The notes under the pieces are model-generated. The model had not been told where the DNA came from. It saw only the letters and a list, made by a program, of their open reading frames with translations, and made no database searches. The translations under genes were made by a program, and so were the position numbers. A DNA stretch of 64,000 nt from Bermanella sp034110565 (lineage in GTDB: Bacteria; Pseudomonadota; Gammaproteobacteria; Pseudomonadales; Oceanobacteraceae), in assembly GCA_034110565.1 (NCBI GenBank), contig JAWUYY010000025.1, forward strand, positions 1-64,000, in the 5' to 3' direction. The first letter of the stretch is position 1. Every line of letters begins with the position of its first letter. This document shows, piece after piece, positions 8,941 through 17,547 of the stretch.

Positions 8941-9405
8941 TTAAGGCGCACTTTGGTCACTCATGACAATGTTTAAAGGGTAGCTAGGCATCCAGGCAAT
9001 GGGTTGAATCTTAATTTTGATGTCTTTTAGTTTTACACCGAATTTAGGTAATTCATGTTGAAATTCAATATCTATGATGTGGTTTTGTAATACATCGGCT
9101 CTGTTTATAGCGATGACCTCTTTGTTATCCACGAGCACACTGATATTAAAAGCCACCCAAGCTTGTCCCCAAGGGCCATGATTTGTATTTTCTAGATGGA
9201 ATGCGCATTTCAATACGGGGCTGAATCCAGTCTCATCAATTTTTTTGGTGAGGTTTGATAGTGTCAAAGAGAGTTGATGGACATCTTGATATTTGAAATT
9301 TTTAGTGTCATTCAACGTCATGTCTGAAAAGAAATGAGGCACTTGCTCACTACAACCCAATATGAAAACGACAGGCAAAAACAGGAATAATTTAAAGTTG
9401 GCCAT
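8941..9405 (-). CDS. putative outer-membrane or periplasmic lipoprotein, unknown function
   Basis: 154 residues with a type II signal peptide: a hydrophobic run followed by the lipobox ILGC, making Cys18 the lipidated residue. Position +2 is Ser, which favours sorting to the outer membrane. The mature part is beta-rich with no motif I recognise. Its start overlaps the end of the upstream MltC-like transglycosylase gene by 14 bases, so the two are probably translated together and may act on the cell wall together. The overlap suggests a fixed stoichiometric partner. Confidence 0.72.
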   Translation of the reverse strand: MANFKLFLFLPVVFILGCSEQVPHFFSDMTLNDTKNFKYQDVHQLSLTLSNLTKKIDETGFSPVLKCAFHLENTNHGPWGQAWVAFNISVLVDNKEVIAINRADVLQNHIIDIEFQHELPKFGVKLKDIKIKIQPIAWMPSYPLNIVMSDQSAP

Positions 9406-10600
9406 AGGTTTTTTGTAAACTCAGTACTTTGTTGAGGTACTCCCGTGTTTCGGAGCTTGGCATTTGCCTAATAAGACGACGCAATACATCATTCGATGAC
9501 ATTCGATTAATCGTACTGACAGAGTTATTAATACTGGATCGACCTGTGAGCGTTTTCATCACACTTGAGGCTCCTGCGTTGTAAGCGGCAATGGCGCAAT
9601 ACAGACGAGATTTCGAATTTTCTATGTCACGTAAGTAACGGTAATACAGTATATGTAAATACGCCGCTCCCACTTCGACATTTTTCTTAGGGTTATATAA
9701 ATAACTCGGTGATAGCACCCTGATTTTATTGAACAGCATATTTGTCGCATCTTTGCCTGCTGAATGAGGCACGATTTGCATTAACCCGAATGCTGGTATT
9801 TGTGAACGCGCCAAAGGATTAAATGAGCTTTCAGCATGGATAATTGCAAATACTAATGAAGGAGGAAGATCATAACTTTGTGCGTATTCATATATAAATG
9901 ATTTATAGCGTTTCGCTTTCATTCGAATGCGCTTTTCTGGTAATGAGATAATGTAAGTGGTGCGATCATTGAACGCAAATGCAAGATTGAGAGATGCGAC
10001 AGCGGGGTAGCGAATATAGGCTGACTTGGTGAATTTACTGGCCATACGTTCAATGGACTTGATAGAAGGACGTTCGTCTCTAAATAGTTCAGATAGCAAT
10101 AAATCACCACCAAGCTCACCTAAGTCTTGCGCGTAGCGAATGCCTGAAAGTGATTCCATTTTTTGATTGATGGGGTCTCTACTGATGGCCGTTGCTAAAT
10201 CCATTCCTAGCAACTCAACAAGGGTTGCTTGTAAGTTATGTTGCATCTTGCGGTAATTGAGCACTTTACCAGTATGGATACTGGGCATGGTAATTTGAAT
10301 TTCATTGGCTTTGAAATCAATGGCGCGCTTTTGCTGGTAATCATCGCTATAGAGGATTAATCGGGTTTTACTGCTGATTTCAGCATCAGACCAGTAAGCC
10401 CTTAACTCAGATCGATATTCAGTCATGGCGAGTTTAAAGTTTGCTTTTAATTGTTGCTCGGTTAATTGAGTATCGGAAACTTGGTTATTGTTATCATTCT
10501 TTAATGGCTGATAAGCCTTCGGAATAACCTGTACGGCTGTACTGTTGGCAACGGGTACCAATAATAAGCTAAATACAATAGCGACTAGATATAAATTCAT
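9392..10600 (-). CDS. MltC-like membrane-bound lytic murein transglycosylase
   Basis: 402 residues. It cleaves the glycan strands of peptidoglycan to form anhydromuropeptides. An N-terminal DUF3393-like region (about 45-220) precedes an SLT domain with catalytic E257 in HAESSFNP, then AFGLMQIVPHSAGKD (the MltC-type version of the GLMQ motif) and AAYNAG near residue 342. Unlike E. coli MltC the N-terminus ends in VANSTA with no lipobox cysteine, so it appears to be a cleaved periplasmic protein or signal-anchored form. A lipoprotein gene overlaps its 3' end by 14 bases and could provide the outer-membrane tether. Upstream is the MlaC-binding-protein fusion, 145 bases away. Confidence 0.85.
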   Translation of the reverse strand: MNLYLVAIVFSLLLVPVANSTAVQVIPKAYQPLKNDNNNQVSDTQLTEQQLKANFKLAMTEYRSELRAYWSDAEISSKTRLILYSDDYQQKRAIDFKANEIQITMPSIHTGKVLNYRKMQHNLQATLVELLGMDLATAISRDPINQKMESLSGIRYAQDLGELGGDLLLSELFRDERPSIKSIERMASKFTKSAYIRYPAVASLNLAFAFNDRTTYIISLPEKRIRMKAKRYKSFIYEYAQSYDLPPSLVFAIIHAESSFNPLARSQIPAFGLMQIVPHSAGKDATNMLFNKIRVLSPSYLYNPKKNVEVGAAYLHILYYRYLRDIENSKSRLYCAIAAYNAGASSVMKTLTGRSSINNSVSTINRMSSNDVLRRLIRQMPSSETREYLNKVLSLQKTYGQL

Positions 10601-10745
10601 ATGTTCAAGGCTCGACAGGTCATAATATAAAGCTAGATAGAATGCTCATTGGAAGCAAAAAAATACCTCTCTTGTGCGTAAAAGATATAAGGGTCGTCAT
10701 TCTCGTTGTGAATTGTTTGGCGTTTTTTTGATCACCGTCACAAAA

Positions 10746-11990
10746 TTATTTTAATTGGTATTTATCTAGTAACGCCCGGTAGTCTTGACTCTTTAAGTAC
10801 ATTTTCAAATATTGATTAAAGTCATCTATAACCTTATCGGCGCTAGGGTGTTCTAACATCATGCTGATGTGCAAAGGCTTGGTCTCTAGAGTGATAGTGT
10901 TTACTTGCAAACTCTTTTTTAAAGAGGGAGAGCGATCTAAATAAAACCGCGCAACAGATCTGTCTAGTAATGAAAAATCCAGATCCTTGGATGAAAGAGC
11001 TCTAAAAAGCGCACTATATTGGTTCAGATATCGTCGATTAGGGTATTGCTGTATTTGTGGGCTGTAAGCGTAATCATCAATTAAGCCTAAAGAAGCAGAG
11101 TGGGACAGTGCATCATCTAAATCAGCCATACCTAGCTGAGAGTCTTTATGGTGAATGCCCACAAGCTGATTTACAAAATACGGGTCACTAAAACGCATGT
11201 GCTTTTCCCTTTGTGGACTTTTCCATATAGCAAGACTCACATCATACTTACCTTGCTCAATGCCCTTCATGACGCGCTTCCAAGGTGCAAACACCATATC
11301 GACTTCATAACCCGCACGAATCAACACAGCACTGACGATTTCAACACTCAAGCCTTGGCCTGGTAGGCTGCGTGAAATGAAGGGCGGCCATTGTGTGCCT
11401 GCGAGGGTTAAGTGCTTAATGACTTCTGGATACTGCTGACATACCTGAGCCAGGGTTTTATTAAGTCCCTGATTATTTATTTTTAATGCGTAATCGTCTT
11501 TAAAGTTTTTTAGCAGACTGATGCTAAGGTAAGAGGCATCATAAATGAGCCAGTGTCCATCAACGCGATGAAGGCGTAGGGTAAACTGTCGAGCTTCTTG
11601 TGAATGCTTAAGTGCCATAACCAAGGCTGCCTTGGTTTGGTTCTCGTTAAATGTTTGTTCTTGTAATACCCAACTAGTGGGTTGCCACTCAAGTAAGGCT
11701 TGCGCTTGAGTGGCGCGAAATTGACGGCTGAAGCAGCCTAAAAAACGCTGTTTCTGTTTAATACTGGCCCGTTTCCAATGACGCCCGAGAATAAGCTGAG
11801 CCATGCTTAAAGTATCAATATGCGGGCTAATATGCGTGGCAATGAGGTTTTGATAATCGGTAAGCTGGAGGCTTTGAAGCTGGCTCAAGTCCAAGAACAT
11901 GTTATCGAGAGCGTGCGATATCTGAATGTCTGGCTCAGCATGAGTGCTTAATGAAAACAGCAACAAACAAAGAATGCCTAACTTGCCCAT
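10746..11990 (-). CDS. fusion of an MlaC-like domain and a type 3 (amino-acid type) solute-binding domain
   Basis: 414 residues with a signal peptide (cleavage near THA-EPD, residue 18). Residues about 20-190 look like MlaC/Ttg2D: LILGRHWKRAS near residue 65, QRFLGCFSRQFRATQAQALLEW, then WLIYDASYLSISLLKNFKDD, which matches the order of elements in MlaC, the periplasmic phospholipid carrier. Residues about 195-414 look like an SBP_bac_3 domain: GTQWPPFI, GLSVEIVSAVLIRAGY, FAPWKRVMKGIEQGKYDV, MRFSDPYF. Both halves appear complete. No ABC transporter, MCE protein or receptor is adjacent. The combination suggests lipid binding coupled to small-ligand sensing, but this is an inference. The reading frame is continuous through the junction. 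Confidence 0.78.
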   Translation of the reverse strand: MGKLGILCLLLFSLSTHAEPDIQISHALDNMFLDLSQLQSLQLTDYQNLIATHISPHIDTLSMAQLILGRHWKRASIKQKQRFLGCFSRQFRATQAQALLEWQPTSWVLQEQTFNENQTKAALVMALKHSQEARQFTLRLHRVDGHWLIYDASYLSISLLKNFKDDYALKINNQGLNKTLAQVCQQYPEVIKHLTLAGTQWPPFISRSLPGQGLSVEIVSAVLIRAGYEVDMVFAPWKRVMKGIEQGKYDVSLAIWKSPQREKHMRFSDPYFVNQLVGIHHKDSQLGMADLDDALSHSASLGLIDDYAYSPQIQQYPNRRYLNQYSALFRALSSKDLDFSLLDRSVARFYLDRSPSLKKSLQVNTITLETKPLHISMMLEHPSADKVIDDFNQYLKMYLKSQDYRALLDKYQLK

Positions 11991-12086
11991 GTATTACGTA
12001 CCCTAAAAATGCGTTGCCGCTTCTAAAGATAGCAGAGCCAAGGGATTGCGCAGGGCAGTTTCACAATTAGTGGTATATTACGAACG

Positions 12087-12455
12087 TTAATGAGGTTTGC
12101 AGGTTTGCTCTTGTAAACATTGGGATAAGTGCATCAACTCGGCAAAGGCTTGCATCAAAGATGCTCGGCTTTTAAGGCTTTCGTGATACATAGTCATATT
12201 TGGATATTGGCTTTCAGGGATCGCCACATAACGGATTAAGCGGGGCAGTGCCCGCTTAAATAAAGCACGCTGCTGTGCCTGATTATTAGATTGTTGATTG
12301 GGTGCTTGATCGGGGTATTGTGTTAATAGTTTTTGTAATGCGATTTTATCTTTGAGTAACAGTAGTAACTCATCGCTGTGGCCGATGTGATCGTTATTAG
12401 CCATACTAACTAGGGCCAGTGTCAGCCCTAATAATAGCAATAGACTTTTAATCAT
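12087..12455 (-). CDS. small secreted protein, unknown function
   Basis: 122 residues beginning with a strong signal sequence (MIKSLLLLLGLTLALVSMA, cleavage about residue 19). The rest is helical and rich in Gln and Leu with two cysteines near the C-terminus (LSQCLQEQTCKPH) that could form a disulphide in the periplasm. The start overlaps the end of the DUF416 gene by eight bases, so the pair is likely translated together. I do not recognise the family. Confidence 0.6.
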   Translation of the reverse strand: MIKSLLLLLGLTLALVSMANNDHIGHSDELLLLLKDKIALQKLLTQYPDQAPNQQSNNQAQQRALFKRALPRLIRYVAIPESQYPNMTMYHESLKSRASLMQAFAELMHLSQCLQEQTCKPH

Positions 12456-12999
12456 CGAGACAAATACCGATCTGGCTAACCCCTTGGTCTTTGCTAAAAG
12501 GGATGAGTTTTTTCACCATATCCGCGTGGCTGGTTTGGCTGGTAATTAAATCACATAACTCGTTTTCAAAGTCCTGCTGTCTTAGCCAAAGTTCGCTTTG
12601 TGATGGCTCAATCTCTTGCATCTCAAGTACTTCAAGTAAGCGTTCACGAGTCATGGTGTGGATGTTTTGTGCATCTAGAACACTGCTGTCTAGAACCGCC
12701 TGTACACAGCTTTGTAAGTTGACCATGGCATCCATAGCAGGATAGGCCCCGAAGTGTTCATATTGCTGAGGGTCAGGAATCAGGTCTGTAAGCGTTTCAA
12801 GCTGGTTCTCCATGTTCTTTAAACTGGTCAGTTGGCCCCTTAAAAACTCCCAAACCTTATTTAATACTTTTCGGCTTTGTTGAAAGTCATTTTCTTTATT
12901 TTCAATTTCACAAAATAATTGAAAATTAGGCATGCTGCGTTCACACAGTGAGGTGCAAAAGGCGAGCTGTTGCCAGTGATTGAGTACGGAAAAATCCAT
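12448..12999 (-). CDS. DUF416 (YjaG) family protein
   Basis: 183 residues from the ATG at 12999, chosen because GGAG sits six bases before it; an upstream in-frame ATG at 13017 lacks this. The pattern fits E. coli YjaG: WQQLAFCTSLCERSMPNF near the start, VLNKVWEFLRG, FGAYPAMDAMV in the middle and a GVSQIGI end. It is a cytoplasmic helical protein with no established function. The following gene overlaps its stop by eight bases. Confidence 0.82.
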   Translation of the reverse strand: MDFSVLNHWQQLAFCTSLCERSMPNFQLFCEIENKENDFQQSRKVLNKVWEFLRGQLTSLKNMENQLETLTDLIPDPQQYEHFGAYPAMDAMVNLQSCVQAVLDSSVLDAQNIHTMTRERLLEVLEMQEIEPSQSELWLRQQDFENELCDLITSQTSHADMVKKLIPFSKDQGVSQIGICLDD

Positions 13000-13260
13000 A
13001 AATGCTCCATTCGTCATTGGCTCTGATTATAGCGGGTAATAAATCTTATCTATAGGGTGGGATACTCGGTTGCTGCAAATAGATTGAAAATTTATGGCAT
13101 ATTTTGTCCAGCGCTTATTAAACATCCATAAGCTATTGTTTTTTTGCGCATTTGAAAAATCCGTCTAGGTTTATAAGAGGGATACAGGTTTAGCAGTACT
13201 GTAATGAATCACAGTGATAGAAGAACCCATGTCAGGTTTTAACCTACTGGGCTGTTAAAT

Positions 13261-13280
13261 CATTAGAGCCAGCTCTAATG
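13261..13280 (+). promoter_or_regulatory. 20-base palindrome before the YLATT-like gene
   Basis: CATTAGAGC (13261-13269) and GCTCTAATG (13272-13280) form perfect nine-base arms with a two-base centre. It ends a few bases before the ribosome binding site GAGAGGAAT of the gene starting at 13295. The close symmetry fits a site for a dimeric regulator. Autoregulation by the downstream protein, which has a winged-helix-like C-terminus, is possible but unproven. Confidence 0.5.
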
Positions 13281-13294
13281 GATGAGAGGAATAA

Positions 13295-13966
13295 ATGGCT
13301 AATCATATTTTTATATTGGCAACCGTTATGCTGTTAGCAGGCATTTTTGGTGGGCTAGTAAACTATTACATGTACGGCGATCACGATCCGGATGCCACTA
13401 GTTTGCCTCGTTGCTTAGTGGTGGGTATTGGTGCCGCATTTTTGGTACCTGTGATTTTGGACTTGGTAAATAGTGAACTCATATTAGAAACGCAAGGTGA
13501 CCCATCTAGATTACTAATCTTCACGGGTTTTTGTTTGATTTCATCTATTTCAAGTCGGTTCTTTATTACCAATATGTCGGATCGCATTTTGGATGCGGCT
13601 CGTCACGCTAAAGAGCAATCCGATAGCGTACATCATGATCTGCGCATTATTAAAAATGAATTATTACCGCTGATTGATACTGAAACGGAGCAGGACTTAG
13701 AGCCTGATGAAGAGCCAGAGATCATGGATCACAGTGAAGATTTAGATGTGACCAGTTCGAAAGCCTTAAAAATGTTGTCAACTGGCCGATATATATTTAG
13801 GTCTCTTGCTGGATTGTGTCGTGAATCAAATAACGATGAAGCCACCATGCTGCAAACCTTAAGTGTGTTGGTTTCCCGTAGTCTTGCGGGCAAGGTAAGC
13901 GGTAAAAACGGTGTGCGCTGGCACATCACTGAAAAAGGGCGCCGAGTATTGGAGAGCCAAATGTAA
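13295..13966 (+). CDS. three-TM YLATT-like membrane protein with C-terminal winged helix
   Basis: 223 residues. Three hydrophobic segments lie at about 4-24, 42-58 and 72-90. The first reads ILATVMLLAGIFGGLVNYY and the second region holds RCLVVGIGAAFLVPVILDL. This resembles the YEATS-like-associating three-TM (YLATT) domain class, which has been linked with signalling and conflict systems. A coiled, acidic linker (100-145) leads to a C-terminal region (about 150-223) that looks like a winged helix ending WHITEKGRRVLESQM. It probably sits in the inner membrane with the winged helix in the cytoplasm. It is followed 51 bases later by a VWA-domain membrane protein on the same strand. The assignment of the family is from memory of its pattern and not certain. 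Confidence 0.62.
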   Translation: MANHIFILATVMLLAGIFGGLVNYYMYGDHDPDATSLPRCLVVGIGAAFLVPVILDLVNSELILETQGDPSRLLIFTGFCLISSISSRFFITNMSDRILDAARHAKEQSDSVHHDLRIIKNELLPLIDTETEQDLEPDEEPEIMDHSEDLDVTSSKALKMLSTGRYIFRSLAGLCRESNNDEATMLQTLSVLVSRSLAGKVSGKNGVRWHITEKGRRVLESQM

Positions 13967-14017
13967 TTTGGTTAAGCCAAATTAATACAAAGGAATAGTA
14001 CTTAGGATAAGCCGACA

Positions 14018-16924
14018 ATGATTTACCATATAAAACAGCCATTGATGATTGTCGGTTTCATTTTATTACTTATCTTAAGTTCTAATGCTTTATGTGCCGA
14101 TGAGACACCATTAGCGCCAGAAAATACACCTCAGGCTAATATTACGCCATCAAATACTGCCGCTGAAGCAGTGAATCAAGCACCTATTATTCAAGACACC
14201 GTTACTGCAGAAATAATTAAGCAAGCCCCGCTTACTCAAAAACCAATTCCCGCTAAAGCTGTGAATCAAGCACCTGTTACGTCAGAAAAAACCACGCCTA
14301 AAGCAGATACCCAAGCGCCAGTAGTTAACGATGTGATCGCACCAGTCGCTGAAACATCAGTAAAGCTCCCAGTTAACGAGCCAAAAACCGAAGCGCAAAC
14401 AGTCAGTGCCAAAAGCACACAAGAGTCAGTTGAAAACGAATCTAAGTCTTTAAATGTACCAACAGAAGTTGAAGGGTTAGAGCTGCCGCAAGGCGCTCAA
14501 AGTACGATTATACCCACCAGTAAAGCCACCGATGTTCGAGTCATTATTGATATTTCTGGCTCTATGAAACAAAACGACCCTGATAATTTACGTATTCCTG
14601 CACTTAATTTAATTGTCGAGATGGTTCCAGAAGGTGCCAGAGCCGGTGTTTGGACATTTGGTCAGTGGGTGAATATGTTGATTCCCCCAGCCATTGTTGA
14701 TCAAAAATGGCGAGATGTTGCTAAAAAAAGTGCACAAAAAATAAACTCCCATGGTTTAAGAACCAATATGGGCGAGGCCATGGAGCAAGCTATGTGGCAG
14801 CTTGAGTCAGATGGTAAATATGAACAACATGCGATTTTATTAACAGATGGTCTGGTGGATATTGCGCCGGATAATGATCCTCAACAGCAGGCTAAAAACA
14901 GTGCAGAAAGACAGCGTATTGCCACTGATATCCTTAAAAAATATCAAGCACTAGGGGTCAAAATACACAGTATTGGCTTGTCAAATAATGCCGATAAAGT
15001 GCTGTTAGATAAATTAGCACTTGAAACTGGCGGTAGTAGTGTAGTGGTTAATACACCAGAAGAGCTTGTAAAAGCCTTCTTAAAAGCATTTGAAAAAGCC
15101 GCGCCAGAAGTGGCAGAGCAAGTCCCTCTTGCGCAAGACAATACCTTTGATATTGATGCCAGCGTTGAAGAGTTTACGGCACTGGTTTTTCGTAAGAAAG
15201 ACTCAGCACCGATGCAATTAACGTCGCCATCAGGTGTGGTTATCAGTCAAATAAAAGGTGCTGGTAATGCACGTTGGTTTGGTGAGTCAGTATATGACTT
15301 GGTTACGATTACAAAACCTGAAGCCGGTAAGTGGAAAATCGAAGCTGAATTAGATACTGATAACAGAGTCACGGTGGTCAGTGATTTAAAAATGGGCATT
15401 AAAAATTTACCCAACGCATTATTTCCTGGCCAGCAGGTGAATTTTGAAGTGTTCTTGCATGAAGATGGCAAGGTGATTAATAACCCAGACTTTTTGAAGT
15501 TAATGACCATAGAAATGACCATGACGGCTGAATCAGGTCGCAGTGGGACAAAAGTGATTAGTGACCCTGAAAATTTACCGGCTGACGGGCGCTATCAAGA
15601 AAGCATCTCTCGATTATCAAAAGAAGGGCAGTACGAGTTAAAAATCGAAGTGGATGGTAAAACCTTCAAACGCATGCGTAAAGATTACATTCAGGTACGC
15701 CAGCCAATTGGTTTTGAAATTCGTAAAATACAATTAGATAAAGCCCAAGCTTATGCTGTGCGCGTGATTCCTCAGGTCGCAGAAGTCGAAGTCGCCAAAA
15801 CACGAGTGATTGCCAAACTAAAAGGGCCGGATCAATCCTCTATTATTCAAGCCATGCCTTGGATTGAAGAAGGAGTTTGGGAAGCGGTAATCGACTCGTC
15901 TAAAGGCCCAGGTGATTATGTAGTTACCATGAATATTAAGGGCACCATAGGAGAGAGTCAGGAGTTTCGTGTCAAGCCAGACCCTATAACCTTAACGTTT
16001 CCGATACCTGAAGATTTTACGCATGAATATCTAGTACAAAGTGAGCAGCAAGAAGTAACGGAACAAGAACCAACTGCCGCACAAACGCCTGCAGAAAAAC
16101 CAGAAGAAACAGTCGAAGAAATTACCGAAGAGAAAGCAGAAGTTGAGCCACAGAATGACATCGCCGAAAAAACTGATGCGGTTGAAGAAATAGCTGAACC
16201 TGTCATGCCAAATTTAGATGAAAAAATGAAACAACAAGCTGAAGAGGTAATTGAAGAGGCTGCAGCAGAAGCACAAAATACAGAAGAAATCATAGACGAT
16301 ATGTTCGAGCCTATGCCTTACTGGCTGTATGCCGCAATACCTGCCGGAGTTTTATTTCTAGGCATAGGTGGCTTCTTAATTTTTAGGAAGTCGACGAGTA
16401 AAAAATCAGGACCATCAGCGAAAGCAGAGAAATCATCAAGTGAAGACGATAAGCTAGATGTGAGTTTAAACGATGGCCTAGATGATGGTGATTTCGATGA
16501 GGACTTTGATTTAAGTGGTGATGATGACGATGAAATGGCCATCAATGTAAGTGACGATGATGGTGACTCGGGAGAAGACGCCGGAGCATTCCCAGAAATG
16601 GATGACTTAGATGACATGGCGGATGACCCTGAGCCTCAAAACGCAGGAGCCGCTGCGCCGGTTGAAGATGACATCCCCGATTTTGATGAAAACTTTGATG
16701 TAGAAAACAGCGATGAAGCAGAAAATGAAACAGCCAGTGCTATTGATGATTTAGACAGTGTATTAGATAGCTTGTCTGATGAGGATGAAGAAAATATCCC
16801 AAAGTTAGATAAAACCATCAGTGAAGAAGACGATAGCTCAATTGATGCTGCGTTGGCCAACTTAGAAAGCGAGCTAGATGATATTGATGTAGACGCTTTA
16901 ATTGACGATGGGAAGAAAGATTAG
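14018..16924 (+). CDS. VWA-domain single-pass membrane protein, TIGR03503-like
   Basis: 968 residues. Signal segment (about 8-28), a Thr/Pro/Ala-rich linker with four repeated QAP motifs (about 45-110), and a von Willebrand A domain with an intact MIDAS D178-x-S180-x-S182 in IDISGSMKQND. Beta-rich modules follow to about 690. A Glu-rich linker then leads to a TM helix (about 768-788, PYWLYAAIPAGVLFLGIGG) and a very acidic Asp/Glu/Ser tail of about 170 residues that should lie in the cytoplasm. The layout fits the TIGR03503 family of gammaproteobacterial envelope proteins. The VWA domain most likely binds a protein partner through a metal ion. The acidic tail resembles the cytoplasmic tails of FimV-type scaffolds. 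No catalytic function is suggested. Confidence 0.82.
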   Translation: MIYHIKQPLMIVGFILLLILSSNALCADETPLAPENTPQANITPSNTAAEAVNQAPIIQDTVTAEIIKQAPLTQKPIPAKAVNQAPVTSEKTTPKADTQAPVVNDVIAPVAETSVKLPVNEPKTEAQTVSAKSTQESVENESKSLNVPTEVEGLELPQGAQSTIIPTSKATDVRVIIDISGSMKQNDPDNLRIPALNLIVEMVPEGARAGVWTFGQWVNMLIPPAIVDQKWRDVAKKSAQKINSHGLRTNMGEAMEQAMWQLESDGKYEQHAILLTDGLVDIAPDNDPQQQAKNSAERQRIATDILKKYQALGVKIHSIGLSNNADKVLLDKLALETGGSSVVVNTPEELVKAFLKAFEKAAPEVAEQVPLAQDNTFDIDASVEEFTALVFRKKDSAPMQLTSPSGVVISQIKGAGNARWFGESVYDLVTITKPEAGKWKIEAELDTDNRVTVVSDLKMGIKNLPNALFPGQQVNFEVFLHEDGKVINNPDFLKLMTIEMTMTAESGRSGTKVISDPENLPADGRYQESISRLSKEGQYELKIEVDGKTFKRMRKDYIQVRQPIGFEIRKIQLDKAQAYAVRVIPQVAEVEVAKTRVIAKLKGPDQSSIIQAMPWIEEGVWEAVIDSSKGPGDYVVTMNIKGTIGESQEFRVKPDPITLTFPIPEDFTHEYLVQSEQQEVTEQEPTAAQTPAEKPEETVEEITEEKAEVEPQNDIAEKTDAVEEIAEPVMPNLDEKMKQQAEEVIEEAAAEAQNTEEIIDDMFEPMPYWLYAAIPAGVLFLGIGGFLIFRKSTSKKSGPSAKAEKSSSEDDKLDVSLNDGLDDGDFDEDFDLSGDDDDEMAINVSDDDGDSGEDAGAFPEMDDLDDMADDPEPQNAGAAAPVEDDIPDFDENFDVENSDEAENETASAIDDLDSVLDSLSDEDEENIPKLDKTISEEDDSSIDAALANLESELDDIDVDALIDDGKKD

Positions 16925-16925
16925 A

Positions 16926-17363
16926 ATGGATAAGTTCATGCAAGCGGCCATTGATGAGGCCAAATTAGGGTTGAAGGAAGGGGGTATACCCATTGGTTCA
17001 GTCTTAGTTCATAAAGGCAACATTATCGGGCGAGGGCATAACCGACGCATTCAGGCAGGCAGTTGTGTGCTACACGGTGAAATGGATGCACTAGAAAATG
17101 CTGGGCGCCAAAGCGCTAAGGTTTATCAAGAATCTACTATTTATACCACATTGAGCCCTTGCTCCATGTGTTCGGGTGCCATCGCTTTGTATGGGATCCC
17201 AGTTGTGGTGATTGGCGAAAACAAAACCTTTATGGGTGAAGAAGCATGGCTTCAGAGTAAGGGGGTTGAATTGACGGTTCTTCAAGATGAGACTTGCATG
17301 CAGCTCATGGGGGAATTTATTGCTCAGAACCCAGAGCTATGGAACGAAGATATCGGCGTTTAG
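16926..17363 (+). CDS. cytosine deaminase of the yeast FCY1 type
   Basis: 145 residues from ATG 16926, one base after the VWA gene stop; an upstream in-frame ATG at 16902 would overlap that gene and is less likely. It hydrolyses cytosine to uracil and ammonia for pyrimidine salvage. Zinc site: H50-G-E52 in LHGEMDALEN and C79/C82 in TLSPCSMCSGAI. The HGE (instead of HAE), the YTTLSPC block, IPVVVIGENKTF and the ending PELWNEDIGV closely follow the yeast cytosine deaminase pattern rather than TadA or the large CodA. It is the last gene before a strong terminator and may be cotranscribed with the VWA gene, though no functional link is obvious. Confidence 0.85.
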   Translation: MDKFMQAAIDEAKLGLKEGGIPIGSVLVHKGNIIGRGHNRRIQAGSCVLHGEMDALENAGRQSAKVYQESTIYTTLSPCSMCSGAIALYGIPVVVIGENKTFMGEEAWLQSKGVELTVLQDETCMQLMGEFIAQNPELWNEDIGV

Positions 17364-17387
17364 CTAATTAAATGCATGAATTACAAG

Positions 17388-17415
17388 AAACCCAAGGTAA
17401 CCCCTTGGGTTTTTT
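17388..17415 (+). terminator. intrinsic terminator after the cytosine deaminase gene
   Basis: A ten-base stem AAACCCAAGG (17388-17397) pairs with CCTTGGGTTT (17403-17412), and the T-run TTTTTT continues to 17415. This closes the 13.3-17.4 kb transcription unit. Confidence 0.9.
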
Positions 17416-17547
17416 ATGTAAGAAATAGTCAATTATATTGATCTAATTTACTTATTTATACGTAAAAACAAGCCATGTTCAAGGGTGTAATATCCTTTAT
17501 CCTGAGTTACCATTCGGTGCATTAATTTTGTTAAATTGAGCAATAAT

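Noticed and set aside
15958..16860. Three Ser-rich minus-strand frames opposite the VWA gene tail
   Set aside because: They mirror the Asp/Glu codons (GAT/GAA read back as serine-rich codons); low complexity and no start signals.
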